From: Candidatus Intestinimonas stercorigallinarum
Lineage (GTDB): Bacteria > Bacillota > Clostridia > Oscillospirales > Oscillospiraceae
DNA: 5,964 nucleotides
Direction of reading: 5' to 3'
Assembly: GCA_019115345.1 (NCBI GenBank)
Contig: DXDV01000193.1
Location: forward strand, 1 to 5,964
Position 1 is the first letter of the stretch. Every line of letters starts with the position of its first letter. Made by a program: the position numbers and the translations under genes. Shown here in pieces: positions 1 to 5,217 of this stretch. The notes beneath the pieces were generated by a model, which saw only the letters and a program-made list of their open reading frames with translations, had not been told where the DNA came from and searched no databases.

Positions 1-133
1 TTTACACAACACGAGCCCAACGAAGTGGGTCGTGTTGTGAGAGGACGAGCAAGGGAGCGGAGCGAGTTTTCGCCGTTAGGCGGAAACAGAGTGAAGCGGA
101 CTTTGCGAGGACGAAGCGACAGCGAAGAATCCG
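1..133 (+). repeat. 133-bp repeat, left copy (inverted relative to 5338-5470)
   Basis: The segment aligns without gaps to the reverse complement of 5338-5470, with about 7 differences by hand. It opens with a strong hairpin: CACAACACGA (5-14) pairs with TCGTGTTGTG (30-39), then CCCA (16-19) with TGGG (26-29). It ends in the CGAAGAATCCG of the TCATTCTGAG repeat family. It may continue beyond the left edge of the window. No protein is expected. Confidence 0.85.
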
Positions 134-180
134 TTTTCTCCGACCTTTTGCGTAACAGAAATGCACAAGGACGAGGGATG

Positions 181-211
181 CGGATTCTTCGGCCTTCGGC
201 CTCAGAATGAC
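181..211 (+). repeat. TCATTCTGAG-family terminal repeat, copy in the left region
   Basis: It runs from CGGATTCTTCG to CTCAGAATGAC and can fold through GGCC-TTC-GGCC. It closes the element whose other half contains the 133-bp repeat and whose outer end lies outside the window. Confidence 0.75.
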
Positions 212-228
212 GTGGACGGGGGAGCGTG

Positions 229-312
229 GTTCTTCTTTGTGCGGGGCGCGGCTTCCCAGACGCGCCCATAGAACCATGTAATTTTATGGGGCGCGACGAC
301 CCCGGCGCGCCC
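229..312 (+). repeat. GGGGCGCGACGACCC-type repeat module (left)
   Basis: The segment starts TTCTTCTTTGTGCGGGGCGCG and later reads GGGGCGCGACGACC followed by GGCGCGCC. The same phrases recur at 1700-1732 and, inverted, at 5655-5692. This copy seems rearranged or partly duplicated. No gene is visible in it. Confidence 0.6.
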
Positions 313-420
313 TTTGGCTCCCTCTCCGAGGGAGCTGTCACCGAAGGTGACTGAGGGAGTATTCCTGTTACGTACAAAGACGGGGGTTATGGATTCTTCG
401 GCTTTTGGCCTCAGAATGAC
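313..420 (+). repeat. Double-hairpin repeat plus TCATTCTGAG-type right end (left-hand incomplete element)
   Basis: The core has two hairpins: GCTCCCTC-TCC-GAGGGAGC, then GTCACC-GAA-GGTGAC. It is followed by GAGGGAGTATTCCTGTTACG and a terminal repeat ending TCAGAATGAC at 420. The left terminal repeat is missing and replaced by the GGCGCGCC module. It ends 40 bp past the stop of the NifX-like gene, whose transcript would run into it. Confidence 0.75.
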
Positions 421-460
421 GGGTGGAGGGGCCGCGGGATCACGGACGGAAATGGGCGCT

Positions 461-889
461 TCAGTGCTCCCCGCAGGAATGGCCGTGGCCGTGCCCGTGG
501 CCGCCGCAGTGGTGCTCATGGTGGCCGCCGCAGCTGTGGCCGTGGTGCTCGTCGTGGTGATGGCACTCGGCTGCCGGGTCAAAGGCCAGCCTGCCCGCGA
601 GCAGGTCGGCCACCGCCTGGTCGGCGTCGCCGGACACCCCGCCGTAGAGCTGGATGCCCGCCTGGGCCAGGGCCATCCGGGCGCCGCCGCCGATGCCGCC
701 GCAGATGAGGGTGTCCACCCCGCTGTCCGAGAGCAGGCCCGCCAGAGCGCCGTGGCCGCTGCCCCCCGCGCTGAGAATGGCCGCCGAGGTCACCGCGCCG
801 TCGGCCACGTCGTACACCTTGAACTTCTCCGTGTGGCCGAAGTGCTGGAACACCTGGCCGTTTTCATAGGTCACCGCGATCTTTTTCAC
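461..889 (-). CDS. NifX/NifB-like dinitrogenase Fe-Mo cofactor family protein with His/Cys-rich C-terminal tail
   Basis: The 142-residue protein begins MKKIAVTYENGQVFQHFGHT. Residues 1 to about 105 fit the small alpha/beta domain shared by NifX, NafY and the C-terminus of NifB (Nitro_FeMo-Co family), with the conserved FGH at 17-19 and the DTLICGGIGGGA stretch at 59-70 (Cys63). Family members bind iron-sulfur or Fe-Mo cofactor precursors. Many exist in organisms without nitrogenase, where the role is unknown, and nothing here shows nitrogen fixation. Residues 109-142 are a tail with 15 His and 4 Cys in 34 positions, which suggests binding of Ni, Zn, Cu or Fe. I chose the GTG start at 889-887 because AAAGGAGG lies 8 nt upstream (898-905 on the plus strand) and the domain starts there; the open frame to 1126 is a shadow of the next gene. 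The start overlaps the DUF134 gene by 26 nt, so translation is probably coupled. The family is firm; the cellular job is not. Confidence 0.9.
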   Translation of the reverse strand: MKKIAVTYENGQVFQHFGHTEKFKVYDVADGAVTSAAILSAGGSGHGALAGLLSDSGVDTLICGGIGGGARMALAQAGIQLYGGVSGDADQAVADLLAGRLAFDPAAECHHHDEHHGHSCGGHHEHHCGGHGHGHGHSCGEH

Positions 890-1238
890 TGTTGGTTCCT
901 CCTTTATGACAATGCCTGTGGCAGCGGGGACAGCCGGCCTTTCCGCCGGGGCAGAGGACGAACTCCCCGCCGCCGATGGACAGCTCGCCCCCCTGGACCA
1001 GGAAGCGGGCCAGCTTGGCCCGGGCTGCGCCGTAGATGGCCTGGACCGTGGCCCGGGAGACCTCCATCCGCCGGGCGCAGTCGGCCTGGGTGAGGCCCTC
1101 CAGGTCCATGAGGCGGATGGTCTCAAATTCGTCCACCGTCATGCGGATCTCCTCCCGGCAGGCCGGTCCCTCCAGAGCCCGGAAGCACCGGCGCTCCGGC
1201 AGGGCGCACACCCGCCGCCGCTTGCAGGGTCTGGGCAT
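864..1238 (-). CDS. DUF134 family helix-turn-helix DNA-binding protein, probable regulator of the NifX-like gene
   Basis: The 124-residue protein opens with MPRPCKRRRVCALPE, the typical start of the DUF134 family. Residues about 33-80 form a helix-turn-helix resembling sigma region 4 (TVDEFETIRLMDLEGLTQ, then a recognition helix around SRATVQAIYGAARAKL). The C-terminus holds a Cys/His cluster, C96-x6-C103-x2-C106-x3-C110 with His107, 109 and 111. The N-terminus adds C5, C11, C18 and C27. These could bind metal or an Fe-S cluster and make the protein a sensor; that is inference. Length is normal for the family. A GAGAGGAGGGG ribosome site precedes the ATG at 1238. DUF134 genes often sit beside NifX/NifB-domain genes, as here, so autoregulation through the two promoter palindromes at 1262-1310 is likely but unproven. 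Confidence 0.88.
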   Translation of the reverse strand: MPRPCKRRRVCALPERRCFRALEGPACREEIRMTVDEFETIRLMDLEGLTQADCARRMEVSRATVQAIYGAARAKLARFLVQGGELSIGGGEFVLCPGGKAGCPRCHRHCHKGGTNSEKDRGDL

Positions 1239-1261
1239 GGCCGTCCCCTCCTCTCAGGTTT

Positions 1262-1275
1262 CTGGTATATGCCAG
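1262..1275. promoter_or_regulatory. Putative operator 1 (near-palindrome at the start of transcription)
   Basis: CTGGTATATGCCAG is symmetric at 12 of 14 positions and covers the predicted transcription start of the DUF134 operon. It matches the second site at 11 of 14 positions. A repressor bound here would block initiation. The binding protein is unknown; the DUF134 product is the obvious candidate. Confidence 0.5.
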
Positions 1276-1282
1276 TAACATC

Positions 1283-1310
1283 AGTATACTCTTTTTCTGG
1301 CATATGTCAA
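1283..1310 (-). promoter_or_regulatory. Sigma-A promoter for the DUF134/NifX-like operon
   Basis: Read on the minus strand, TTGACA (1310-1305) is a perfect -35. It is followed by a 16-bp spacer and TATACT (1288-1283), a near-perfect -10. Transcription should start near 1276, giving a leader of about 38 nt. The promoter sits in an AT-rich island of about 110 bp inside otherwise GC-rich DNA. Confidence 0.8.
1297..1310. promoter_or_regulatory. Putative operator 2 (near-palindrome over the -35)
   Basis: CTGGCATATGTCAA contains the -35 hexamer on the other strand and shares the pattern TGGYATATGYCA with operator 1. The centres of the two sites are 35 bp apart. It is less symmetric than operator 1 because the outer bases are constrained by the TTGACA box. 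Confidence 0.45.
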
Positions 1311-1318
1311 GAACTCAG

Positions 1319-1348
1319 CAAAACTTTTCCACATCGGTGGAAGTTTTG
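1319..1348. other. Imperfect inverted repeat upstream of the DUF134 promoter
   Basis: Arms CAAAACTT + CCAC (1319-1326 and 1329-1332) pair with GTGG + AAGTTTTG (1337-1348), leaving a TT bulge and an ATCG loop. On the plus strand it is followed shortly by a T run at 1354-1359, so it could stop plus-strand transcription. It starts 8 bp beyond the -35 box, so it could equally be a protein-binding site. No plus-strand gene lies upstream of it in the window. Confidence 0.35.
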
Positions 1349-1407
1349 TAGATGTTTTTTATAAAAGCGGAGGGCGGCGGGGACTTTGCCCGCCGCGCCA
1401 ACGAGCT

Positions 1408-1443
1408 CCGTATGGCAACGGCGGGCGGCCGCAGGCCGCCCCT
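1408..1443 (+). repeat. 36-bp exact direct repeat, copy 1 (GC palindrome)
   Basis: This is identical over 36 bp to 1740-1775. It contains CGGGCGGCC-GCA-GGCCGCCC, a self-complementary GC-rich stem. Upstream bases CGCGCCAA...CCGTATGG are also similar in both copies, so the full module is longer than 36 bp. Confidence 0.8.
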
Positions 1444-1489
1444 ACCCGCCCCCTGTGCCGTCTGTAGGGGCGGCCTTTGGCCGCCCGCC
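1420..1489. repeat. Long GC-rich inverted repeat
   Basis: Arms 1420-1445 and 1464-1489 are complementary at 24 of 26 positions around an 18-base loop. Each arm is itself a small palindrome (CGGCC-NNN-GGCCG), so cruciform or alternative pairings are possible. The right arm has another relative at 5582-5607. Confidence 0.75.
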
Positions 1490-1534
1490 CGGTCGGGCAC
1501 CGCGTTTCCCTCCGTCATTCCGAGCGCCCTTTTT

Positions 1535-1680
1535 GTCATTCTGAGAGAAGCGAAGAATCCGTAGCCCCCGTCTTTGTGCGTGACAGGAATACTCCCTCAG
1601 TTACCTTCGGTGACAGCTCCCTCGGAGAGGGAGCCAAGGACGAGGGATGCGGATTCGACCGCCTACGGCCTCAGAATGAC
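1535..1680 (-). repeat. Complete 146-bp MITE-like element with 11-bp terminal inverted repeats
   Basis: Perfect 11-bp ends, GTCATTCTGAG (1535-1545) and CTCAGAATGAC (1670-1680), enclose an inverted copy of the double-hairpin core (about 1570-1640). Read on the minus strand, it follows the same order as 5218-5510. No coding capacity and no clear target-site duplication are visible. It lies in the region between the NifX operon and noc. Confidence 0.7.
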
Positions 1681-1699
1681 AGGGTGGGGGCGTGGTTTT

Positions 1700-1732
1700 T
1701 CTTTGTGTGGGGCGTGACGACCCGGCGCGCCA
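1700..1732 (+). repeat. GGGGCGTGACGACCC-type repeat module (middle)
   Basis: It reads TTCTTTGTGTGGGGCGTGAC...GGCGCGCC, follows directly after the complete MITE-like element and leads into the 36-bp repeat at 1740. The same order of modules is partly preserved in the left and right repeat regions. Confidence 0.6.
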
Positions 1733-1739
1733 AGAGGCC

Positions 1740-1775
1740 CCGTATGGCAACGGCGGGCGGCCGCAGGCCGCCCCT
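1740..1775 (+). repeat. 36-bp exact direct repeat, copy 2
   Basis: This is identical to 1408-1443. The following 1776-1865 is C/T-rich with no recognisable repeat until the noc promoter patch. Confidence 0.8.
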
Positions 1776-1873
1776 GCCCTCTCTGTGTCGCGGGGCGGCG
1801 CGGACCCTTCCCTTTCCCCGAGACAAAATTTTCCTCTTCGACGGCGTTCCCCTTTTCTCTCTTCTATATATGG

Positions 1874-1879
1874 TAAAAT
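1874..1879 (+). promoter_or_regulatory. Probable extended -10 promoter element for noc
   Basis: TG at 1871-1872, one base, then TAAAAT forms an extended -10 element. No good -35 lies 16-18 bp upstream (CCTTTT at 1851-1856). Transcription would begin near 1886, leaving a short leader before the noc ribosome site. It is the only AT-rich promoter-like patch just ahead of the gene. Confidence 0.4.
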
Positions 1880-1908
1880 ATGGGTATCACGAGAGGGGGG
1901 ATGGGTCT

Positions 1909-2706
1909 ATGGGTCTTTTTTCCAGACGAGAGGGTCTCTTTGAATCGGGGCGGGTGCTGTGGCTGCCGGTGGAGAGCATCTCCCCCAATCCGGACCAGCC
2001 CCGGCGGCACTTCGCCCCCGAGGGCCTGGAGGAGCTGGCCCAGAGCATCCGGGTCCACGGCATTCTCCAGCCATTGTCGGTGCGCCGCGCCGGACAGGGC
2101 TTCGTGCTGGTGTCCGGGGAGCGCCGGCTCCGGGCGGCCAAGCTGGCTGAGCTCCGGGAGGTGCCCTGCATCGTGGTCTCCGCCGACGACGCCTCCTCTT
2201 CCCTGCTGGCCCTGGTGGAAAACCTCCAGCGCCGGGACCTGGACTTCGTGGAAGAGGCCATGGCTTTGGACAAGCTCATCCGGACCTACCACCTCTCCCA
2301 GGAGGAGGCCGCCCGGCGCATCGGGAAATCCCAGCCGGCGGTGGCCAACAAGCTGCGGCTCCTCAAGCTCTCTCCCGCCCATCTGGAGCGGCTCCGCTCC
2401 GCCGGGCTCACCGAGCGTCACGCCCGCGCCCTGCTGCGGCTGGAGGACGAGGACGCCCGCTCCGCCGCTCTGGAGCATATCATCGCCGCCGGTCTCACGG
2501 TGGCTCAGACCGACGCCTACATCGACTCCCTCCTCCGCCCGGCCCCGGCCAAGCGGAAGCCCACCTACCTCATCCGGGACGTGCGCCTCTTCCTCAACAC
2601 GGTGGACCGGGCCATGCGGGTGATGCAGGGGGCGGGCATTCCCGCCCAGTGCGGCCGCCAGGACACGGAGGACGCCATATTTCTCACCATCCGCATCCCC
2701 AAGTAG
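1909..2706 (+). CDS. noc: Nucleoid occlusion protein Noc (ParB paralogue)
   Basis: The product has 265 residues, close to B. subtilis Noc. Noc binds its own chromosomal sites, uses CTP to spread as a clamp, attaches to the membrane and keeps the Z-ring off the nucleoid. Order of parts: a short amphipathic start MGLFSRREGLFES, like the membrane-targeting helix of Noc; a ParB/CTPase domain with GERRLRA at 70-76 and ENLQR at 104-108; a helix-turn-helix around 129-150; and a C-terminal domain ending FLTIRIPK, very like the Noc C-terminus. Q142, K148, K153 and R170 align with the four residues that give Noc rather than ParB specificity. The usual W in GERRWRA is L here. I chose the ATG at 1909 because AGAGGGGGG ends 8 nt before it. 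The in-frame ATG at 1870 lies in the promoter, and the longer open frame from 1477 runs through repeats. The gap to soj is 188 bp. Confidence 0.9.
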   Translation: MGLFSRREGLFESGRVLWLPVESISPNPDQPRRHFAPEGLEELAQSIRVHGILQPLSVRRAGQGFVLVSGERRLRAAKLAELREVPCIVVSADDASSSLLALVENLQRRDLDFVEEAMALDKLIRTYHLSQEEAARRIGKSQPAVANKLRLLKLSPAHLERLRSAGLTERHARALLRLEDEDARSAALEHIIAAGLTVAQTDAYIDSLLRPAPAKRKPTYLIRDVRLFLNTVDRAMRVMQGAGIPAQCGRQDTEDAIFLTIRIPK

Positions 2707-2746
2707 TGCCCTTTCCCCTTTTCCGCGCTTCCCTCTTTTCTCAGGA

Positions 2747-2762
2747 TGTTTCACGTGAAACA
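2747..2762. promoter_or_regulatory. parS: parS site 1, perfect consensus
   Basis: TGTTTCACGTGAAACA is an exact match to the consensus ParB-binding site of Firmicutes. The dyad continues outward to 2743-2766, giving a perfect 24-bp palindrome. It lies between noc and soj, so it can load ParB at the start of the partition operon. Confidence 0.95.
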
Positions 2763-2792
2763 TCCTCTTTTTTTGCCCTTCTTTTTCCGCAA

Positions 2793-2808
2793 TGTTTCAC
2801 GTGAAACA
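2793..2808. promoter_or_regulatory. parS: parS site 2, perfect consensus
   Basis: A second exact TGTTTCACGTGAAACA, with its centre 46 bp from that of site 1. It ends 11 bp before the -35 box of the soj promoter. ParB bound here might therefore affect transcription of its own operon as well as nucleate the partition complex; the regulatory role is inferred. Confidence 0.95.
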
Positions 2809-2819
2809 TGGATTTCCTG

Positions 2820-2848
2820 TTGAATTGCCGGGCAGTGGGCATTATAAT
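2820..2848 (+). promoter_or_regulatory. Promoter for the soj-parB operon
   Basis: TTGAAT (2820-2825), a 17-bp spacer and a perfect TATAAT (2843-2848) give a good sigma-A promoter. The start of transcription should be near 2855, about 40 nt before the soj start codon. Confidence 0.75.
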
Positions 2849-2894
2849 AGGAAAGTACGCAAAATCCGCCAAGGAGCGAGAACCGAGGTGTCCC

Positions 2895-3665
2895 ATGGGA
2901 AAAACCATCGCCATCGTCAATCAGAAGGGGGGCGTGGGAAAAACCACCACCTGCGTCAATCTGGCCGCTGCCCTCACCGAGCAGGGCCAGCGAGTGCTGG
3001 TCTGTGACTTCGACCCCCAGGCCAACACCACCTCCGGCTTTGGGGTGGACAAGACCACCGCCTCCCCCTCCATCTACGACGTCCTCATCGACGGCGCCGA
3101 CTGCCGCCGGGCCATCGTCCCCACCCAGTGGGCCGACGTGATCCCCGCCAACAAGGCCCTGGCCGGCGCCACCGTGGAGATGATCGGCATGGACCGCCGG
3201 GAGTACCTGCTCAAAAACGCCCTGGCCCCCTTTCAGGAGGAGTACGACTACCTCTTCATCGACTGTCCCCCCTCCCTGGAGCTGCTCACCCTCAACGCCC
3301 TGTGCGCCGCCGACACGGTGTTGGTGCCCGTCCAGTGTGAGTACTACGCCCTGGAGGGCCTCAGCGACCTGCTGTCCACCATCCGCATCGTGAAGCGCTC
3401 TCTGAACCCGGCCATCGACCTGGAGGGCGTGGTCCTCACCATGTACGACGGCCGGACCAACCTGTCCATGCAGGTGGCCGAGGAGGTCAAGCGCCACTTC
3501 CCCGGCAAGGTGTACGCCACCGTCATCCCCCGGAACGTGCGGCTCTCCGAAGCCCCCAGCCACGGCAAGCCGGTCACCGCCTACGACAACCTGTCCCGGG
3601 GCTCCGAGTCCTACCGGGCGCTGGCGGAGGAGCTGCTGGAGAAGTGCTCCGCCGCTGTGGGCTGA
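2895..3665 (+). CDS. soj: Chromosome-partitioning ATPase Soj/ParA
   Basis: The product has 256 residues, matching the usual 253 or so for Soj. It is a ParA-type deviant Walker ATPase that forms ATP-bound dimers on DNA and acts with ParB in origin segregation; in Bacillus it also modulates DnaA. Motifs seen: deviant Walker A KGGVGKTT at 11-18 with signature Lys11 and Lys16; Walker A-prime DFDPQANTT at 38-46 with Asp40; Walker B FIDCPP at 121-126; and the late signature IPRNVRLSEAPSHGKP at 211-226. The ATG at 2895 follows GAGGTG by 4 nt and lies about 40 nt after the predicted transcription start. An in-frame ATG at 2808 would sit inside parS site 2 and upstream of the promoter, so it is rejected. 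The stop is 50 nt before parB. Confidence 0.96.
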   Translation: MGKTIAIVNQKGGVGKTTTCVNLAAALTEQGQRVLVCDFDPQANTTSGFGVDKTTASPSIYDVLIDGADCRRAIVPTQWADVIPANKALAGATVEMIGMDRREYLLKNALAPFQEEYDYLFIDCPPSLELLTLNALCAADTVLVPVQCEYYALEGLSDLLSTIRIVKRSLNPAIDLEGVVLTMYDGRTNLSMQVAEEVKRHFPGKVYATVIPRNVRLSEAPSHGKPVTAYDNLSRGSESYRALAEELLEKCSAAVG

Positions 3666-3715
3666 CTTGCCGCCCCATCCAACATTTACATACCCACCGA
3701 AAAAGGAGTGATCCT

Positions 3716-4612
3716 ATGGCATCAGAACGCGGCCTGGGCAAGGGTCTGGGCAAGGGCCTTGGAGCGCTGCTGGGGGACGCCGCCCTGCAAAACCAGGAGG
3801 GCGGCTCGGTCTCCCTCCCCATCGCCCAGGTGGAGCCCGGCTTGAAGCAGCCCCGGAAGCGCTTCGACCCGGAGACCCTGGCCGACCTGGCCGAGTCCAT
3901 CCGCACCCACGGCATCATACAGCCCCTCACCGTCCGGCGGCTCTCCTCCGGCTACTACCAGATCATCGCCGGGGAGCGCCGCTGGCGGGCGGCCAAGCTG
4001 GCCGGCCTGAGCGAGGTCCCCGCCGTCATCATCGAGGCCGACGACCGGAGGGTCATGGAGCTGGGCCTCATCGAAAACCTCCAGCGGGAGGACCTGAATC
4101 CCATGGAGGAGGCCCTGGGCTACCAGGCCCTGGTCCAGGACTACGGCCTCACCCAGGAGGAGGCCGCCCAGCGGGTGGGCAAGTCCCGCCCCGCCGTGGC
4201 CAACGCCATGCGGCTGCTGGCCCTGCCCGACGCCATCCAGGCCCTGCTGGAGGAGGGCAAGCTCTCCGCCGGACATGGCCGGGCCATTTTGTCCGTCCCC
4301 GACAGCGGCCTCCAGAAGAAGCTGGCCCAGAAGGTGGTCCAGGAGGGTCTGTCGGTCCGGCAGACCGAGGCCATGGCCAAGCGCCTGGCCCAGGCAGACG
4401 CCGAAGCCTCCCCCGCCCCCAAGGCCGCCGACCCCATGAAGCTCTACCGGGAGGCCGCCGCCAAGGATCTCACCCAGCGGTGGGGCCGGAAGGTCTCCAT
4501 CTCCATGGGGCCCAAAAAGGGGCGGCTGGAATTTGAATTCTACGACGACGCCGACCTCACCGAGCTGCTGGACAGGCTGGAGCAGTTGGAGAAAGGAGGG
4601 GCCGGCCAGTGA
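3716..4612 (+). CDS. parB: Chromosome-partitioning protein ParB/Spo0J, parS-binding CTPase clamp
   Basis: The product has 298 residues, typical for chromosomal ParB. It binds parS, hydrolyses CTP, slides as a clamp on neighbouring DNA, stimulates Soj and helps load condensin. Parts in order: a basic N-terminal tail ERGLGKGLGKGLGALLGD at 4-21, the Soj-stimulating type; a CTPase/ParB domain with GERRWRA at 86-92 and ENLQRED at 120-126; a helix-turn-helix around 135-168; a short Ala/Pro-rich linker near 230-240; and a C-terminal dimerisation domain 240-295 (KKGRLEFEFYDDADLTELL). R158, A164, A169 and G186 fall at the specificity positions and are ParB-like, not Noc-like. The ATG at 3716 has AAGGAG 7 nt upstream. 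It shares an operon with soj, and its stop overlaps the next start. Confidence 0.96.
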   Translation: MASERGLGKGLGKGLGALLGDAALQNQEGGSVSLPIAQVEPGLKQPRKRFDPETLADLAESIRTHGIIQPLTVRRLSSGYYQIIAGERRWRAAKLAGLSEVPAVIIEADDRRVMELGLIENLQREDLNPMEEALGYQALVQDYGLTQEEAAQRVGKSRPAVANAMRLLALPDAIQALLEEGKLSAGHGRAILSVPDSGLQKKLAQKVVQEGLSVRQTEAMAKRLAQADAEASPAPKAADPMKLYREAAAKDLTQRWGRKVSISMGPKKGRLEFEFYDDADLTELLDRLEQLEKGGAGQ

Positions 4613-5175
4613 GCAAGACCCCGGAACACAAGCGCGAGGAGGAGTCCGTCCCCCTCCAACACGCGGCGGAGCACGAAAAGCCCCCCAGGGCCCGGCGGCA
4701 GTCGGTGCTCCTCTATCTGGTGATCCTCTTCGCCGCCGCCTTTGTTCTCATGGCCTGGAGCTTCCTGATGCAGCAGCGCTCCAGCAACCAGACCATCCAA
4801 GACCTGCGGGAATCGGTCACCGCCATGCAGTCCGCGGGGGACATCCGGGAGGAGAACGCCGCCCTCAAGGAGCAGGTGGCCGACCTGGAAGCCCAGCTGG
4901 AGGAGGCCCAGCGGGAGCTGGCGGGGATGCAGGAGACTTTGGACGATCTGACCGTCCGAGAGGAAAAGCTCATCCAGGCCATGGACCTCTTCTGGCAGAT
5001 CGACGAGGCCTACGTCCGGGGGCGCTACTCCTTGTGCCGGGAGCTCATCGGGCGCATGGAGGACCTGTCCGCCGGCAGCGCCCTGAAGGAGTACCTCCCC
5101 ACGGAGAGCACCACCGACAACGACCGCTTCTCCCCCGCCGACCGCTATCAGGAGATCTACGACGCCGTGATGTGA
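4609..5175 (+). CDS. Bitopic membrane protein with coiled coil, translationally coupled to parB; function unknown
   Basis: I do not recognise a named family in this 188-residue protein. Residues 1-31 are hydrophilic and charged, ending in RARRQ. Residues 32-54 (SVLLYLVILFAAAFVLMAWSFLM) are one membrane helix; by the positive-inside rule the N-terminus is cytoplasmic. Residues about 60-120 are rich in E, Q, L and A with heptad-like spacing, so probably a coiled coil. Residues 121-188 look like a small folded extracytoplasmic domain (FWQIDEAYVRGRYSLCREL). The GTG start at 4609 overlaps the parB stop (GTGA), with AAAGGAGGGG about 8 nt upstream, so its synthesis is tied to ParB. The plan resembles FtsL/DivIC-type bitopic proteins, and other Clostridia have small membrane proteins after parB (DUF4446-type), but homology to either is only a guess. 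A repeat begins about 15 nt after the stop. Confidence 0.85.
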   Translation: MSKTPEHKREEESVPLQHAAEHEKPPRARRQSVLLYLVILFAAAFVLMAWSFLMQQRSSNQTIQDLRESVTAMQSAGDIREENAALKEQVADLEAQLEEAQRELAGMQETLDDLTVREEKLIQAMDLFWQIDEAYVRGRYSLCRELIGRMEDLSAGSALKEYLPTESTTDNDRFSPADRYQEIYDAVM

Positions 5176-5190
5176 GAGCCGAATAGCCCT

Positions 5191-5217
5191 CACAGAGAAG
5201 AACCATGTCCCCACTCC
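5191..5217 (-). repeat. Truncated CACAGAGAAGAACC linker repeat
   Basis: CACAGAGAAGAACCATG with the following C-rich bases resembles 5680-5711 and the reverse complements of the stretches after 211 and after 1680, where it joins the GGGGCGC module to a TCATTCTGAG end. Here the GGGGCGC part is missing, and the repeat starts about 15 nt after the membrane-protein stop codon. Confidence 0.5.

Noticed and set aside
314..1093. Long plus-strand open frame of 259 codons
   Set aside because: It is antisense to the NifX-like and DUF134 genes, has low-complexity Ala/Val/Gly composition and no ribosome site, and begins in a repeat. The minus-strand genes have clear family motifs.
461..1238. Nitrogen-fixation operon
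   Set aside because: The NifX-like domain is common in non-fixing anaerobes and no nifHDK, nifB radical-SAM part or other nif gene is present in the window.
1325..1333. TTTTCCACA, one mismatch from a DnaA box
   Set aside because: It is a single isolated near-match, with no cluster and no AT-rich unwinding region, so it is not evidence for an origin.
1864..2763. Minus-strand open frame opposite noc (299 codons)
   Set aside because: It is a shadow frame of a GC-rich gene; the composition is G/H/L/V-rich without domains, and its start lies in parS site 1.
2751..3563. Minus-strand open frame opposite soj (270 codons)
   Set aside because: It is an antisense shadow of soj with no recognisable motif; soj on the other strand is unmistakable.
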